Part shown: positions 1 to 5,928 of the stretch, piece by piece | How the letters are laid out: each line of letters begins with the position of its first letter | Numbering within the stretch: position 1 is the stretch's first letter | Source: an uncultured Ruminococcus sp. | GTDB taxonomy: Bacteria; Bacillota; Clostridia; Oscillospirales; Ruminococcaceae | Direction: 5' to 3' | Length of the DNA: 6,230 nt | Assembly (NCBI GenBank): GCA_900539095.1 | Contig: UQAR01000094.1 | Coordinates: forward strand, 1 to 6,230 | Notes under the pieces: generated by a model | Told to the model about the DNA's origin: nothing | What the model saw: the letters and a program-made list of their open reading frames with translations, nothing else | Databases searched by the model: none | Made by a program: the position numbers and the translations under genes

Positions 1-48
1 CGAGATTCGCCTTAGTCTCGTGGGCTCGGAGATGTGTATAAGAGACAG
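1..48 (+). other. Nextera sequencing adapter (not genomic)
   Basis: This stretch is synthetic. It contains, in order, the end of the i7 primer (1-6), the index TCGCCTTA (7-14, complement of N701 TAAGGCGA), the Nextera read-2 sequence GTCTCGTGGGCTCGG (15-29) and the 19-base Tn5 mosaic end AGATGTGTATAAGAGACAG (30-48). It is the exact reverse complement of 6183-6230. Adapter read-through that was not trimmed before assembly explains it. Genomic sequence starts at 49. Confidence 0.98.
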
Positions 49-509
49 ATGTAGGAAGGGGCAGAGATAAAGCAACATATTCCTATGATGCAGACGAGCT
101 GATAGATGCGATAAACAAGCGTATCTTTGCATATAAAGCTGAAGAAGTATTTTATATCGTCAGCTACAAAAAAGGACTTCTGGGCGGAGGAATGCCCAAA
201 GAAGGAACACCTGCGGCAAGCTTTCCGGCGAAACTGAAAGTCGTTTCCAAGAATATATATTCAAAAAGCAAGCCTGACGCTTTCACTAACGTTGCTCTGG
301 AAGATTTTATGAGGGCGAGAAACGTTAAAGAGATAGAGATCGTCGGCGTGGACGGCGGAGTTTCGGTTATCAACACAGCCATTGGTGCTATAGAATGTGG
401 AATGAAAGTTGTTTTCAATGAGGACTGTATCGGTACAGTTTTCAAGGACAAAGCAATGAAATGCCGTGAAAAGTTGAAGAAAAACAAGGTATCTTATATA
501 CACAGCTAA
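49..509 (+). CDS. Isochorismatase-like cysteine hydrolase family protein, 5' truncated
   Basis: This is the C-terminal part of an isochorismatase-fold protein. The frame is open from the adapter junction (first whole genomic codon at 51) to the TAA at 507-509. The first in-frame ATG (192) lies inside the conserved fold, so it is not the true start. An N-terminal segment, expected to carry the catalytic Asp, is missing. Visible hallmarks are the fold's lysine region (a Lys encoded at 264-266, then PDAFTN and a helix LEDFMRARNV) and the core strand-turn-helix EIVGVDGGVSV followed by NTAIGAIECGMKVVFNEDC. In active members this turn reads like G-V-x-T-x-x-C-V, with Cys as nucleophile. Here the equivalent position is Ser (TCG, 363-365). 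The family includes nicotinamidases and isochorismatases, and the substrate cannot be inferred. The Cys-to-Ser change suggests altered or lost hydrolase activity. The gene ends 10 bases before rdgB, probably in the same operon. Confidence 0.72.
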
Positions 510-519
510 AGGAGAAAAC

Positions 520-1098
520 ATGAAACTTGTTATTGCAAGCAACAATAAAGGTAAAATAAGAGAATATAAACAGCTGCTTGAACCGCTTGGCTATGAAGTT
601 TTTTCACAGTCTGAGGCTGGTCTGACGCTTGATGTGGAGGAAACGGGAACTACGTTTGCGGAGAACTCTGCCCTTAAAGCTCGGGCAGCATTCAAGCTTT
701 GCGGCTGTGCAGTGCTGGCAGACGACAGCGGTCTTGAAATAGACGCTCTTGGCGGCGAACCTGGAGTATACTCTGCAAGATATGGCGGACTTGACACTGA
801 CGCTGAGCGTACTGCACTTGTGCTTGAAAAGATGAAAAATGTGCCTGACGATAAAAGAGATGCACACTTTACCTGCACAATACACTTTATCAAAGCCGAC
901 GGCGAAGAGATAGCCGTTGAGGGAAAAGTGTTCGGCAAGATAGCTCATTCACCTGTCGGCGAAAACGGCTTTGGCTATGACCCTATATTTATGTATGGCG
1001 ACAAAAGTTTCGCACAGGTAGACGCTGAAACCAAGAATGCAGTTTCACACAGAGCAAATGCACTGAAAGCTTTGCTTGAACAGCTTACCAAGCAGTAA
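520..1098 (+). CDS. rdgB: XTP/dITP diphosphatase (RdgB/HAM1 family)
   Basis: This cytosolic house-cleaning enzyme hydrolyses non-canonical purine triphosphates (ITP, dITP, XTP) to monophosphate and pyrophosphate, keeping deaminated bases out of DNA and RNA. The 192-residue product is the usual family length and complete. Family motifs are the N-terminal substrate loop SNNKGK (7-12), the acidic EETG segment (40-43), the catalytic ADDSGLEIDALGG (67-79, with D68/D69), PGVYSARYGG (81-90), the base-recognition segment FGYDPIF (151-157) and the C-terminal SHRANAL (176-182). The ATG start is supported by AAAGGAG at 508-514, five bases upstream and overlapping the preceding stop codon. It sits 10 bases behind the isochorismatase-like gene and 19 bases before yhbY, consistent with co-transcription. 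Confidence 0.97.
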   Translation: MKLVIASNNKGKIREYKQLLEPLGYEVFSQSEAGLTLDVEETGTTFAENSALKARAAFKLCGCAVLADDSGLEIDALGGEPGVYSARYGGLDTDAERTALVLEKMKNVPDDKRDAHFTCTIHFIKADGEEIAVEGKVFGKIAHSPVGENGFGYDPIFMYGDKSFAQVDAETKNAVSHRANALKALLEQLTKQ

Positions 1099-1117
1099 AT
1101 TTGAAAGGAATTAAATT

Positions 1118-1414
1118 ATGATAACAACTAAACAAAGAGCAGAACTCAAAGGCATGGCGTCACTTATCCAGCCTGCATTCCAGATAGGCAAGGGCGGCGT
1201 TAATGACGCTCAGGTTGCACAGATCGACGATTATCTGAGAGTTCATGAGCTTGTTAAGATAAAGGTTCTTGATAACTCAATGTACACCGCAAGAGAGGCT
1301 GCCGAGGAGATAGCTGAAAAGATATCCGCAGAGGTAGTTCAGGTAATAGGCTCAAAGGCTGTACTTTATAAACGCAACGAAAAACAGCCTGTTATCAAGC
1401 TGAAATCAAAGTAA
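1118..1414 (+). CDS. yhbY: YhbY family (CRM-domain) ribosome assembly RNA-binding protein
   Basis: This small single-domain RNA-binding protein has the CRS1-YhbY (CRM) fold, a family associated with pre-50S ribosomal particles in bacteria. The 98-residue length is typical. The N-terminal TTKQRAELKGMASLIQPAFQIGKGGV is characteristic: GKGG (24-27) is the GxxG loop that contacts RNA, as in KH domains. It is followed by LVKIKVLDNS (a central strand) and VVQVIGSKAVLYKR (the final strands). The lysine-rich C-terminus (KLKSK) suits RNA binding. The ATG is preceded by GAAAGGA (1103-1109) at eight bases. The TAA stop shares its last A with the nadD start (TAATG). In Bacillus the orthologue is yqeI, also directly upstream of nadD. 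Confidence 0.95.
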   Translation: MITTKQRAELKGMASLIQPAFQIGKGGVNDAQVAQIDDYLRVHELVKIKVLDNSMYTAREAAEEIAEKISAEVVQVIGSKAVLYKRNEKQPVIKLKSK

Positions 1415-2031
1415 TGAACATTGGCATTTTCGGCGGAACTTTCAATCCAGTCCACCTTGGACACATGAATTGTCTGAAAAGTGTGGCTGACCAAGCAGGG
1501 CTTGATAAGATCATCGTCATTCCCGACAGAATACCGCCGCACAAGCAAGCAGAGGATCTTGCCTCGGCTGAGGACAGACTGAATATGTGCAGACTGGCGT
1601 TTGAAGGTCTAAAGTGCGTTGAGATATCTGACTGGGAGCTGAAACAGGAAGGCAAAAGCTATTCTGTTATAACTCTCAGACACTTGAAAGAGGTCTATCC
1701 TCATGATAAGCTGTTTTTTATAATGGGCAGTGATATGCTGCTTTCATTTGAAAAGTGGTATCAGTACAAAGAGATATTATCCCTTGCGGCACTTATCTGC
1801 GTGGCACGTTCACAGGAAGATGTTGATCACATAGAGATAAAAGCCGACCAGCTGAGAGCAGAAGGCGGAGAAATAATCATTGTCAGAACAGCTCCATTTG
1901 AGGTATCATCAACACAGATAAGGGAAATGCTCAAAAAAAATCTTGATTGCTCTTGCTATTTGAGCGAAAATGTTGTACAATATATAGTGGACAAAAATTT
2001 GTATAACAGAGGTTTTCCAAGTGGCAGATAA
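1414..2031 (+). CDS. nadD: Nicotinate-nucleotide adenylyltransferase
   Basis: This enzyme transfers AMP from ATP to nicotinate mononucleotide, giving deamido-NAD, the penultimate step of NAD synthesis in the cytosol. The 205-residue product is full length for a bacterial NadD. Motifs are the nucleotidyltransferase loop GGTFNPVHLGH (7-17, with the H14/H17 pair), PDRIPPHK (37-44), MGSDMLLSFEKWY (104-116) and the C-terminal ATP-binding motif SSTQIR (165-170). The start codon overlaps the yhbY stop by one base. No Shine-Dalgarno is visible in the bases before it, so translation probably relies on ribosomes finishing yhbY. Its 3' end overlaps yqeK by 11 bases. The nadD-yqeK pairing is widespread in Firmicutes. 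Confidence 0.97.
   Translation: MNIGIFGGTFNPVHLGHMNCLKSVADQAGLDKIIVIPDRIPPHKQAEDLASAEDRLNMCRLAFEGLKCVEISDWELKQEGKSYSVITLRHLKEVYPHDKLFFIMGSDMLLSFEKWYQYKEILSLAALICVARSQEDVDHIEIKADQLRAEGGEIIIVRTAPFEVSSTQIREMLKKNLDCSCYLSENVVQYIVDKNLYNRGFPSGR
2008..2012 (+). promoter_or_regulatory. Ribosome binding site deciding the GTG start of yqeK
   Basis: AGAGG lies eight bases before the GTG at 2021 and inside the 3' end of nadD. No ATG is available near this position in the yqeK frame, and the protein from GTG matches the family's N-terminus, so GTG is the preferred start. Confidence 0.65.
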
Positions 2032-2599
2032 AAAAACGATAGGTATTTATAAAGAATACCTGAAAGAGCATTTATCAAAAAAAAGATATACACACTCAGT
2101 AAACGTGGCAAATTCCGCAGTGGAGCTTGCAAAAAGATATGGTGCTGACACCGACAAGGCTTATGTTGCCGGCCTTTTGCATGACGTTGCAAAGGAGATA
2201 CCGCCTTTGGAGCTTGCGGCGATAGTTTCAAAGTCCACACTTGATGTGTGCGACATTGAGAAAAAGGCTGTTCCGCTTTTTCACGGCATTGCAGGAGCGG
2301 AGCTTGTTCAGACGCTATTTGATATCCACGACCCTGAGATAATCTCAGCCATACGCTATCATACAGTAGCCTGCGGCAATATGCCAAAGCTTAGCCAGAT
2401 AGTTTATCTTGCAGACCTTATTTCTGCGGACAGGGATTATAAAGACGTGAAGAAAATGAGAAAATATGCCGAGCAGAGTTTGGAGAAAGCTATGTTCGAG
2501 GCATTGAGCTTTTCAATAAAAGATTCCGTGGAAAAGGGTAATACCATTCCTGTTTCCACACTTGAGGCATATAACGATTTTGCTGATATTTCAAAATAA
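2021..2599 (+). CDS. yqeK: HD-domain bis(5'-nucleosyl)-tetraphosphatase (symmetrical), YqeK family
   Basis: This metal-dependent HD-superfamily hydrolase belongs to a family shown to cleave diadenosine tetraphosphate symmetrically into two ADP. Length is 192 residues, normal for YqeK. Expected metal ligands are present: H25 (RYTHSVNVA), H54-D55 (GLLHDVAKE), H88 (LFHGIAGAEL), H114 (AIRYHTVACG) and D132 (IVYLADLISADRDY). Translation starts at GTG. The gene overlaps the end of nadD by 11 bases, implying coupled translation. Ap4A is a side product of aminoacyl-tRNA synthetases, so its place in an operon that ends with leuS makes sense, although that link is inference. The stop codon overlaps the rsfS ribosome binding site. 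Confidence 0.94.
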   Translation: MADKKTIGIYKEYLKEHLSKKRYTHSVNVANSAVELAKRYGADTDKAYVAGLLHDVAKEIPPLELAAIVSKSTLDVCDIEKKAVPLFHGIAGAELVQTLFDIHDPEIISAIRYHTVACGNMPKLSQIVYLADLISADRDYKDVKKMRKYAEQSLEKAMFEALSFSIKDSVEKGNTIPVSTLEAYNDFADISK

Positions 2600-2610
2600 A
2601 GGAGATTTTT

Positions 2611-2988
2611 ATGGACAATATTTCACAGAATGAAAAGCTGTCAACTATCGTAAAAGCTCTTGACTCAAAAAGAGCTGAGGACATAAGAATTATCGAGATA
2701 GGCGACCTGACGATAGTTGCAGATTATTTTGTTATTGCAAACGGTACTTCAAGCACTCAGACAAAGGCACTTGCAGAAGAAGTTGAGTTCAAGATGAGCC
2801 AGCTGGGCGTTGAACCTAACAGAACAGAGGGCTATCAGGGTGCAACTTGGGTCGTGCTTGACTATGGCGATATCATAGTTCACGTTTTCTATAAGGAAAC
2901 AAGAGATCATTATAACCTTGAAAGGCTATGGTCTGACGGCAAGGATATCGACGTAAAGCAGTTTCTTCCTAACGAGCCGCAGGACTGA
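2611..2988 (+). CDS. rsfS: Ribosomal silencing factor RsfS
   Basis: RsfS (RsfA, formerly DUF143/Iojap) binds ribosomal protein uL14 on the 50S subunit and blocks joining with 30S, lowering translation in starvation or stationary phase. The 125-residue product is complete. Diagnostic segments are the core ADYFVIANGTSSTQ (37-50), GYQGATWVVLDYGDIIVHVF (74-93) and the C-terminal YNLERLW (101-107). The ATG has AAAGGAG (2598-2604) six bases upstream, overlapping the yqeK stop. It follows nadD-yqeK as in Bacillus (yqeL) and many other Firmicutes. The 36-base AT-rich gap to leuS contains no terminator. Confidence 0.97.
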   Translation: MDNISQNEKLSTIVKALDSKRAEDIRIIEIGDLTIVADYFVIANGTSSTQTKALAEEVEFKMSQLGVEPNRTEGYQGATWVVLDYGDIIVHVFYKETRDHYNLERLWSDGKDIDVKQFLPNEPQD

Positions 2989-3009
2989 TTTTGACAATTA
3001 TAATTTAAC

Positions 3010-3015
3010 AAAGGA
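3010..3015 (+). promoter_or_regulatory. Ribosome binding site deciding the ATG start of leuS
   Basis: AAAGGA lies nine bases before ATG 3025. An in-frame TTG at 3016 directly abuts this site with no spacer, so it cannot be the start served by it. Confidence 0.8.
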
Positions 3016-3024
3016 TTGATAAAG

Positions 3025-5433
3025 ATGAAAGAATACAATTTTTCAGCCATAGAAAGCAAATGGCAGAAATACTGGGACGAGCATAAGACCTTTGAGGCAA
3101 GCAATGACTTCTCAAAGAAGAAGTTCTACGGACTTGTAGAGTTCCCATATCCGTCAGGTCATGGTATGCACGTTGGACATATCAAGGCATATTCAGGTCT
3201 AGAGGTCGTTAGCCGTAAAAGACGTATGCAGGGTTATAATGTGCTTTTCCCTATAGGTTTTGACGCTTACGGTCTGCCGACAGAGAACACTGCTATCAAG
3301 ACAGGCGTTCACCCAAGAAAGGTAACTGATGACAACATCAAGAAGTTCACAAATCAGCTCAAAAGAGTAGGTTTTTCATTTGACTGGTCAAGAGTTATCG
3401 ATACCACTGATGAAAACTATTATAAGTGGACACAGTGGATATTCCTTAAAATGTTTGAGAACGGCCTTGTTTTCAGAGATAAAACACTCGTAAACTATTG
3501 CCCAAGCTGTAAGGTAGTTCTTTCAAACGAGGATTCACAGGGCGGTCATTGCGACGTTTGCCACAGCGAAATAGTTCAGAAAACAAAGGAAGTTTGGTAT
3601 CTGAGAATCACTGAGTACGCTGACAAGCTCCTTCAGGGTCTTGAAGAGGTCAACTACCTGCCTAACATCAAACTCCAGCAGCAGAACTGGATAGGCAAGT
3701 CTACAGGTGCGTTCGTAAACTTTAAGATAAAAGAGCAGGACGAGCAGCTCAGAATTTATACCACACGTCCTGACACTCTCTATGGCGTAACATTCATGGT
3801 AATCGCTCCTGAGCACCCTATTATTCAGAAATACAGAGATAGCATCGCAAATATCGCTGACCTTGACGCATACAAGACAGAGTGTGCAAAGAAGAGCGAA
3901 TTTGAGAGAACTCAGCTCGTTAAGGATAAGACAGGTGTTAAGATAGACGGTCTGACAGCTATCAATCCTATCACAGGCAAAGAGATACCAATATACATTT
4001 CAGACTATGTAATGATGGGCTACGGCACCGGTGCTATCATGGCTGTACCTGCTCATGATACAAGGGACTACGACTTCGCAAAGAAGTTCGGAATCGACAT
4101 AATCGAAGTTATCAAGGGCGGTGACATTTCTAAGGAGGCTTACACAGGCGACGGCGAAATGGTCAACTCAGGCGAACTCAACGGTATCACAAACAAGAAA
4201 GACGCTATCGAAAAGATGCTCTCAGTTCTTGACAAGCTCGGCTGCGGTGAAAAGGGCGTTCAGTATAAGATGAAGGACTGGGCATTCAACCGTCAGAGAT
4301 ATTGGGGCGAGCCTATCCCTATAGTACATTGTCCTCACTGCGGTATGGTTGCTGTACCATATGATGAGCTGCCGCTCAAGCTGCCACCAGTTGAGAACTT
4401 TGAACCGGGCACAGATGGCGAAAGCCCACTTGCTAAGATAGATTCATTTGTACACTGCAAGTGCCCTAAGTGCGGCGGTGACGCTAAGAGAGAGACAGAT
4501 ACTATGCCACAGTGGGCAGGTTCTTCATGGTATTTCCTCCGCTACTGTGACCCTAATAATAACAATGAATTTGCATCTCAGGAGGCTCTGAAATATTGGA
4601 TGCCAGTTGACTGGTATAACGGCGGTATGGAGCACGTTACACGTCATATGATCTACTCTCGTTTCTGGCATAAGTTCCTCTATGATCTCGGCCTTGTACC
4701 AACATCTGAGCCTTATGCAAAGAGAACAGCTCAGGGTCTTATCCTTGGACCTGACGGCGAAAAGATGAGTAAGTCAAGAGGCAATGTTGTTGACCCTAAC
4801 GATGTTGTTGATGAGTACGGTGCTGACGTCCTCAGACTTTACGTTCTGTTCATGGGCGACTATGAAAAGGCTGCACCATGGAGCGAGAGCAGCGTTAAGG
4901 GCTGCAAGAGATTTGTAGATAGGATCTGGGCATTGCAAGATAAGGTAGTTGACAGCAATGAGTACAGCGACAAGCTGAGATCACTCATGCACAAGACTAT
5001 CAAGAAGGTATCTGAGGATATCGAGTCAATGAAGTTCAACACTGCTATTGCCGCAATGATGACACTTCTTAACGAGGTATACAACGTAGGCTCTATCACC
5101 AGGAAAGAGTTCAGAGATTTTCTTATCATGCTCAATCCATTTGCACCTCACGTTACTGAGGAACTTTATCAGATAATCGGCTGCGAGGGCGTTCTTGACG
5201 AGCAGGAGTGGGTAACATATGATGAGGCACTCTGCAAGGACGATACTATCGAGATAGTTTGTCAGATAAACGGCAAGGTAAAATCTAAGCTCACGATACC
5301 TACAGACGCAGCTAAGGACGACGTTATCGCACTCGCAAAAGCTGACGAGGCTATCGTTAAGGCTACAGAGGGCAAGAACATAGTTAAAGAAATTTATGTT
5401 CCAAACAAGCTTGTCAACCTCGTTGTAAAATAG
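3025..5433 (+). CDS. leuS: Leucyl-tRNA synthetase (class I)
   Basis: This enzyme charges tRNA-Leu with leucine in the cytosol using ATP and edits mischarged amino acids. From ATG 3025 the product is 802 residues, the size of the shorter Firmicutes enzymes. Ordered features: PYPSG (41-45) and the HIGH signature as HVGH (49-52); a four-cysteine zinc module C159/C162/C176/C179; the CP1 editing domain with the threonine-rich TTRPDT (246-251) and GYGTGAIMAVPAHDTRD, including editing Asp D345; a second four-cysteine cluster C436/C439 and C480/C483; SSWYFLRY near the catalytic core; and KMSKS (580-584). The long leucine-specific insertion seen before KMSKS in E. coli is absent. An anticodon-binding helical domain and a small C-terminal domain (about 740-802) follow. 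All catalytic and editing motifs look intact. No T-box leader fits in the 36-base gap behind rsfS, so expression depends on the upstream operon. Confidence 0.98.
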   Translation: MKEYNFSAIESKWQKYWDEHKTFEASNDFSKKKFYGLVEFPYPSGHGMHVGHIKAYSGLEVVSRKRRMQGYNVLFPIGFDAYGLPTENTAIKTGVHPRKVTDDNIKKFTNQLKRVGFSFDWSRVIDTTDENYYKWTQWIFLKMFENGLVFRDKTLVNYCPSCKVVLSNEDSQGGHCDVCHSEIVQKTKEVWYLRITEYADKLLQGLEEVNYLPNIKLQQQNWIGKSTGAFVNFKIKEQDEQLRIYTTRPDTLYGVTFMVIAPEHPIIQKYRDSIANIADLDAYKTECAKKSEFERTQLVKDKTGVKIDGLTAINPITGKEIPIYISDYVMMGYGTGAIMAVPAHDTRDYDFAKKFGIDIIEVIKGGDISKEAYTGDGEMVNSGELNGITNKKDAIEKMLSVLDKLGCGEKGVQYKMKDWAFNRQRYWGEPIPIVHCPHCGMVAVPYDELPLKLPPVENFEPGTDGESPLAKIDSFVHCKCPKCGGDAKRETDTMPQWAGSSWYFLRYCDPNNNNEFASQEALKYWMPVDWYNGGMEHVTRHMIYSRFWHKFLYDLGLVPTSEPYAKRTAQGLILGPDGEKMSKSRGNVVDPNDVVDEYGADVLRLYVLFMGDYEKAAPWSESSVKGCKRFVDRIWALQDKVVDSNEYSDKLRSLMHKTIKKVSEDIESMKFNTAIAAMMTLLNEVYNVGSITRKEFRDFLIMLNPFAPHVTEELYQIIGCEGVLDEQEWVTYDEALCKDDTIEIVCQINGKVKSKLTIPTDAAKDDVIALAKADEAIVKATEGKNIVKEIYVPNKLVNLVVK

Positions 5434-5478
5434 CCGAAAATTTTCCTCAGAAAAATCAAAAAAAGAGGCAAAAAGCTA

Positions 5479-5507
5479 TTGACTTTTTGGTGAAAATATA
5501 GTATAAT
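5479..5507 (+). promoter_or_regulatory. Sigma-A promoter for rpsU
   Basis: The -35 is TTGACT (5479-5484, one mismatch to TTGACA) and the -10 is a perfect TATAAT (5502-5507), with the optimal 17-base spacer. The surroundings are AT-rich. Transcription should start near 5513-5516, giving an untranslated leader of about 180 bases before rpsU. It is the best promoter match in the window and makes rpsU independent of the leuS operon. Confidence 0.88.
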
Positions 5508-5523
5508 TAAATTTGTAATTATA
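5502..5523. repeat. 8-bp inverted repeat over the -10 and start site
   Basis: TATAATTA (5502-5509) and TAATTATA (5516-5523) are perfect reverse complements separated by six bases. The left arm contains the whole -10 box and the right arm falls at the expected transcription start. It could be a repressor operator, but such AT-rich sequence forms palindromes easily by chance. Confidence 0.35.
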
Positions 5524-5693
5524 TCGGTTTTATAAATTCCGCAGATTAGAGACAGAGCGGTCCGAAATAGTAGGACTGGGGGAACGTAAAGCGTTTCAGG
5601 TTTGCTTTTGCAGACACCTTCACTATCACCGTTGATTTTCGGAAATACCGATAGAATTGCCTCTGTCACAGGTGGCAAAGGGAGGGAATAATT
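5514..5693 (+). promoter_or_regulatory. Structured 5' leader RNA of rpsU (candidate regulatory element)
   Basis: This 180-base leader has no ORF and shows consecutive potential helices. An outer 7-bp helix pairs GACAGAG (5551-5557) with CTCTGTC (5661-5667). Inside it lie CGGTCC/GGACTG (5558-5563 with 5573-5578), GGAACG/CGTTTC (5581-5586 with 5592-5597), GTTTGC/GCAGAC (5600-5605 with 5610-5615, TTTT loop) and the weaker CTATC/GATAG (5623-5627 with 5650-5654). The three strong inner stems each contain one G-T wobble. The element ends 11 bases before the Shine-Dalgarno core. Ribosomal protein genes are often controlled by such leaders bound by their own product, so autoregulation by S21 is a reasonable hypothesis. 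I do not recognise it as a named RNA family. Pairings were found by eye, without energy or covariation tests. Confidence 0.6.
5678..5685 (+). promoter_or_regulatory. Ribosome binding site deciding the TTG start of rpsU
   Basis: AAGGGAGG lies eight bases before TTG 5694. This strong site, together with the S21 N-terminus beginning at that codon, fixes TTG as the start. No ATG or GTG is available in frame between the site and the gene. Confidence 0.85.
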
Positions 5694-5867
5694 TTGGCAG
5701 AAATCCGTGTTGGTAAGAACGAAACTTTGGATACAGCTCTGAAGCGTTTCAAGAGATCTTGTGCAAGAGACGGCGTTATCGCAGAGGTTCGTAAAAGAGA
5801 ACACTACGAAAAGCCTTCGGTAAAGCGTAAGAAGAAGTCCGAAGCTGCTCGTAAGCGTAAATACTAA
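5694..5867 (+). CDS. rpsU: 30S ribosomal protein S21 (bS21), TTG start
   Basis: This small basic protein of the 30S subunit sits near the 3' end of 16S rRNA at the mRNA exit path and helps initiation. The 57-residue product begins (M)AEIRVGKNETLDTALKRFKRS, continues with VRKREHYEKPSVKRKKKSE and ends AARKRKY, which is the canonical S21 pattern, full length and very rich in Lys and Arg. The codon at 5694 is TTG, preceded by a strong Shine-Dalgarno. The gene has its own promoter, a long structured leader and a terminator 13 bases after the stop, so it can form a monocistronic transcript. It is short enough to be missed by length-filtered gene finding. Confidence 0.97.
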   Translation: MAEIRVGKNETLDTALKRFKRSCARDGVIAEVRKREHYEKPSVKRKKKSEAARKRKY

Positions 5868-5880
5868 TATGTAATTAAAG

Positions 5881-5910
5881 GCGGGCATTTTTATGTCCGC
5901 TTTTTATTTT
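5881..5910 (+). terminator. Intrinsic terminator after rpsU
   Basis: GCGGGCAT (5881-5888) pairs with ATGTCCGC (5893-5900), giving eight base pairs with one G-T wobble and a TTTT loop. It is followed directly by TTTTTATTTT (5901-5910). Hairpin plus U-tract is the textbook rho-independent form. It begins 13 bases after the rpsU stop codon. Confidence 0.93.
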
Positions 5911-5917
5911 ATACTAC

Positions 5918-5922
5918 AGGAG
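5918..5922 (+). promoter_or_regulatory. Ribosome binding site deciding the yqeG start
   Basis: AGGAG lies six bases before ATG 5929. An upstream in-frame ATG at 5893 falls inside the terminator hairpin and has no ribosome binding site, so 5929 is the start. Confidence 0.85.
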
Positions 5923-5928
5923 TTTTTT

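Noticed and set aside
1..48. Terminal inverted repeats of a mobile element
   Set aside because: The 48-base repeats match Nextera adapter, index and mosaic end exactly, and no transposase gene lies between them.
1956..2387. Minus-strand ORF of 143 codons inside yqeK
   Set aside because: It is antisense to clearly recognised nadD and yqeK and shows no domain or ribosome binding site.
2991..3004. TTGACA followed by TATAAT upstream of leuS
   Set aside because: The two boxes are separated by only two bases, so they cannot form a promoter. Transcription from this -10 would start on the leuS ribosome binding site.
2989..3024. T-box leader for leuS
   Set aside because: Only 36 bases separate rsfS and leuS, far too short for a T-box with specifier and antiterminator stems.
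5469..5489. Hairpin CAAAAAG/CTTTTTG after leuS as a terminator
   Set aside because: The stem is only A/T-rich with no U-tract behind it, and it overlaps the rpsU -35 box. I see no convincing terminator for leuS, so read-through into rpsU is possible.
5394..5888. Minus-strand ORF of 164 codons over the rpsU region
   Set aside because: It is antisense to rpsU, its promoter and leader, and has no recognisable protein features. Its openness reflects the sequence composition of the opposite strand.
5893..5928. Longer yqeG starting at ATG 5893
   Set aside because: This ATG is inside the terminator hairpin without a ribosome binding site. ATG 5929 has AGGAG at six bases and matches the family N-terminus.
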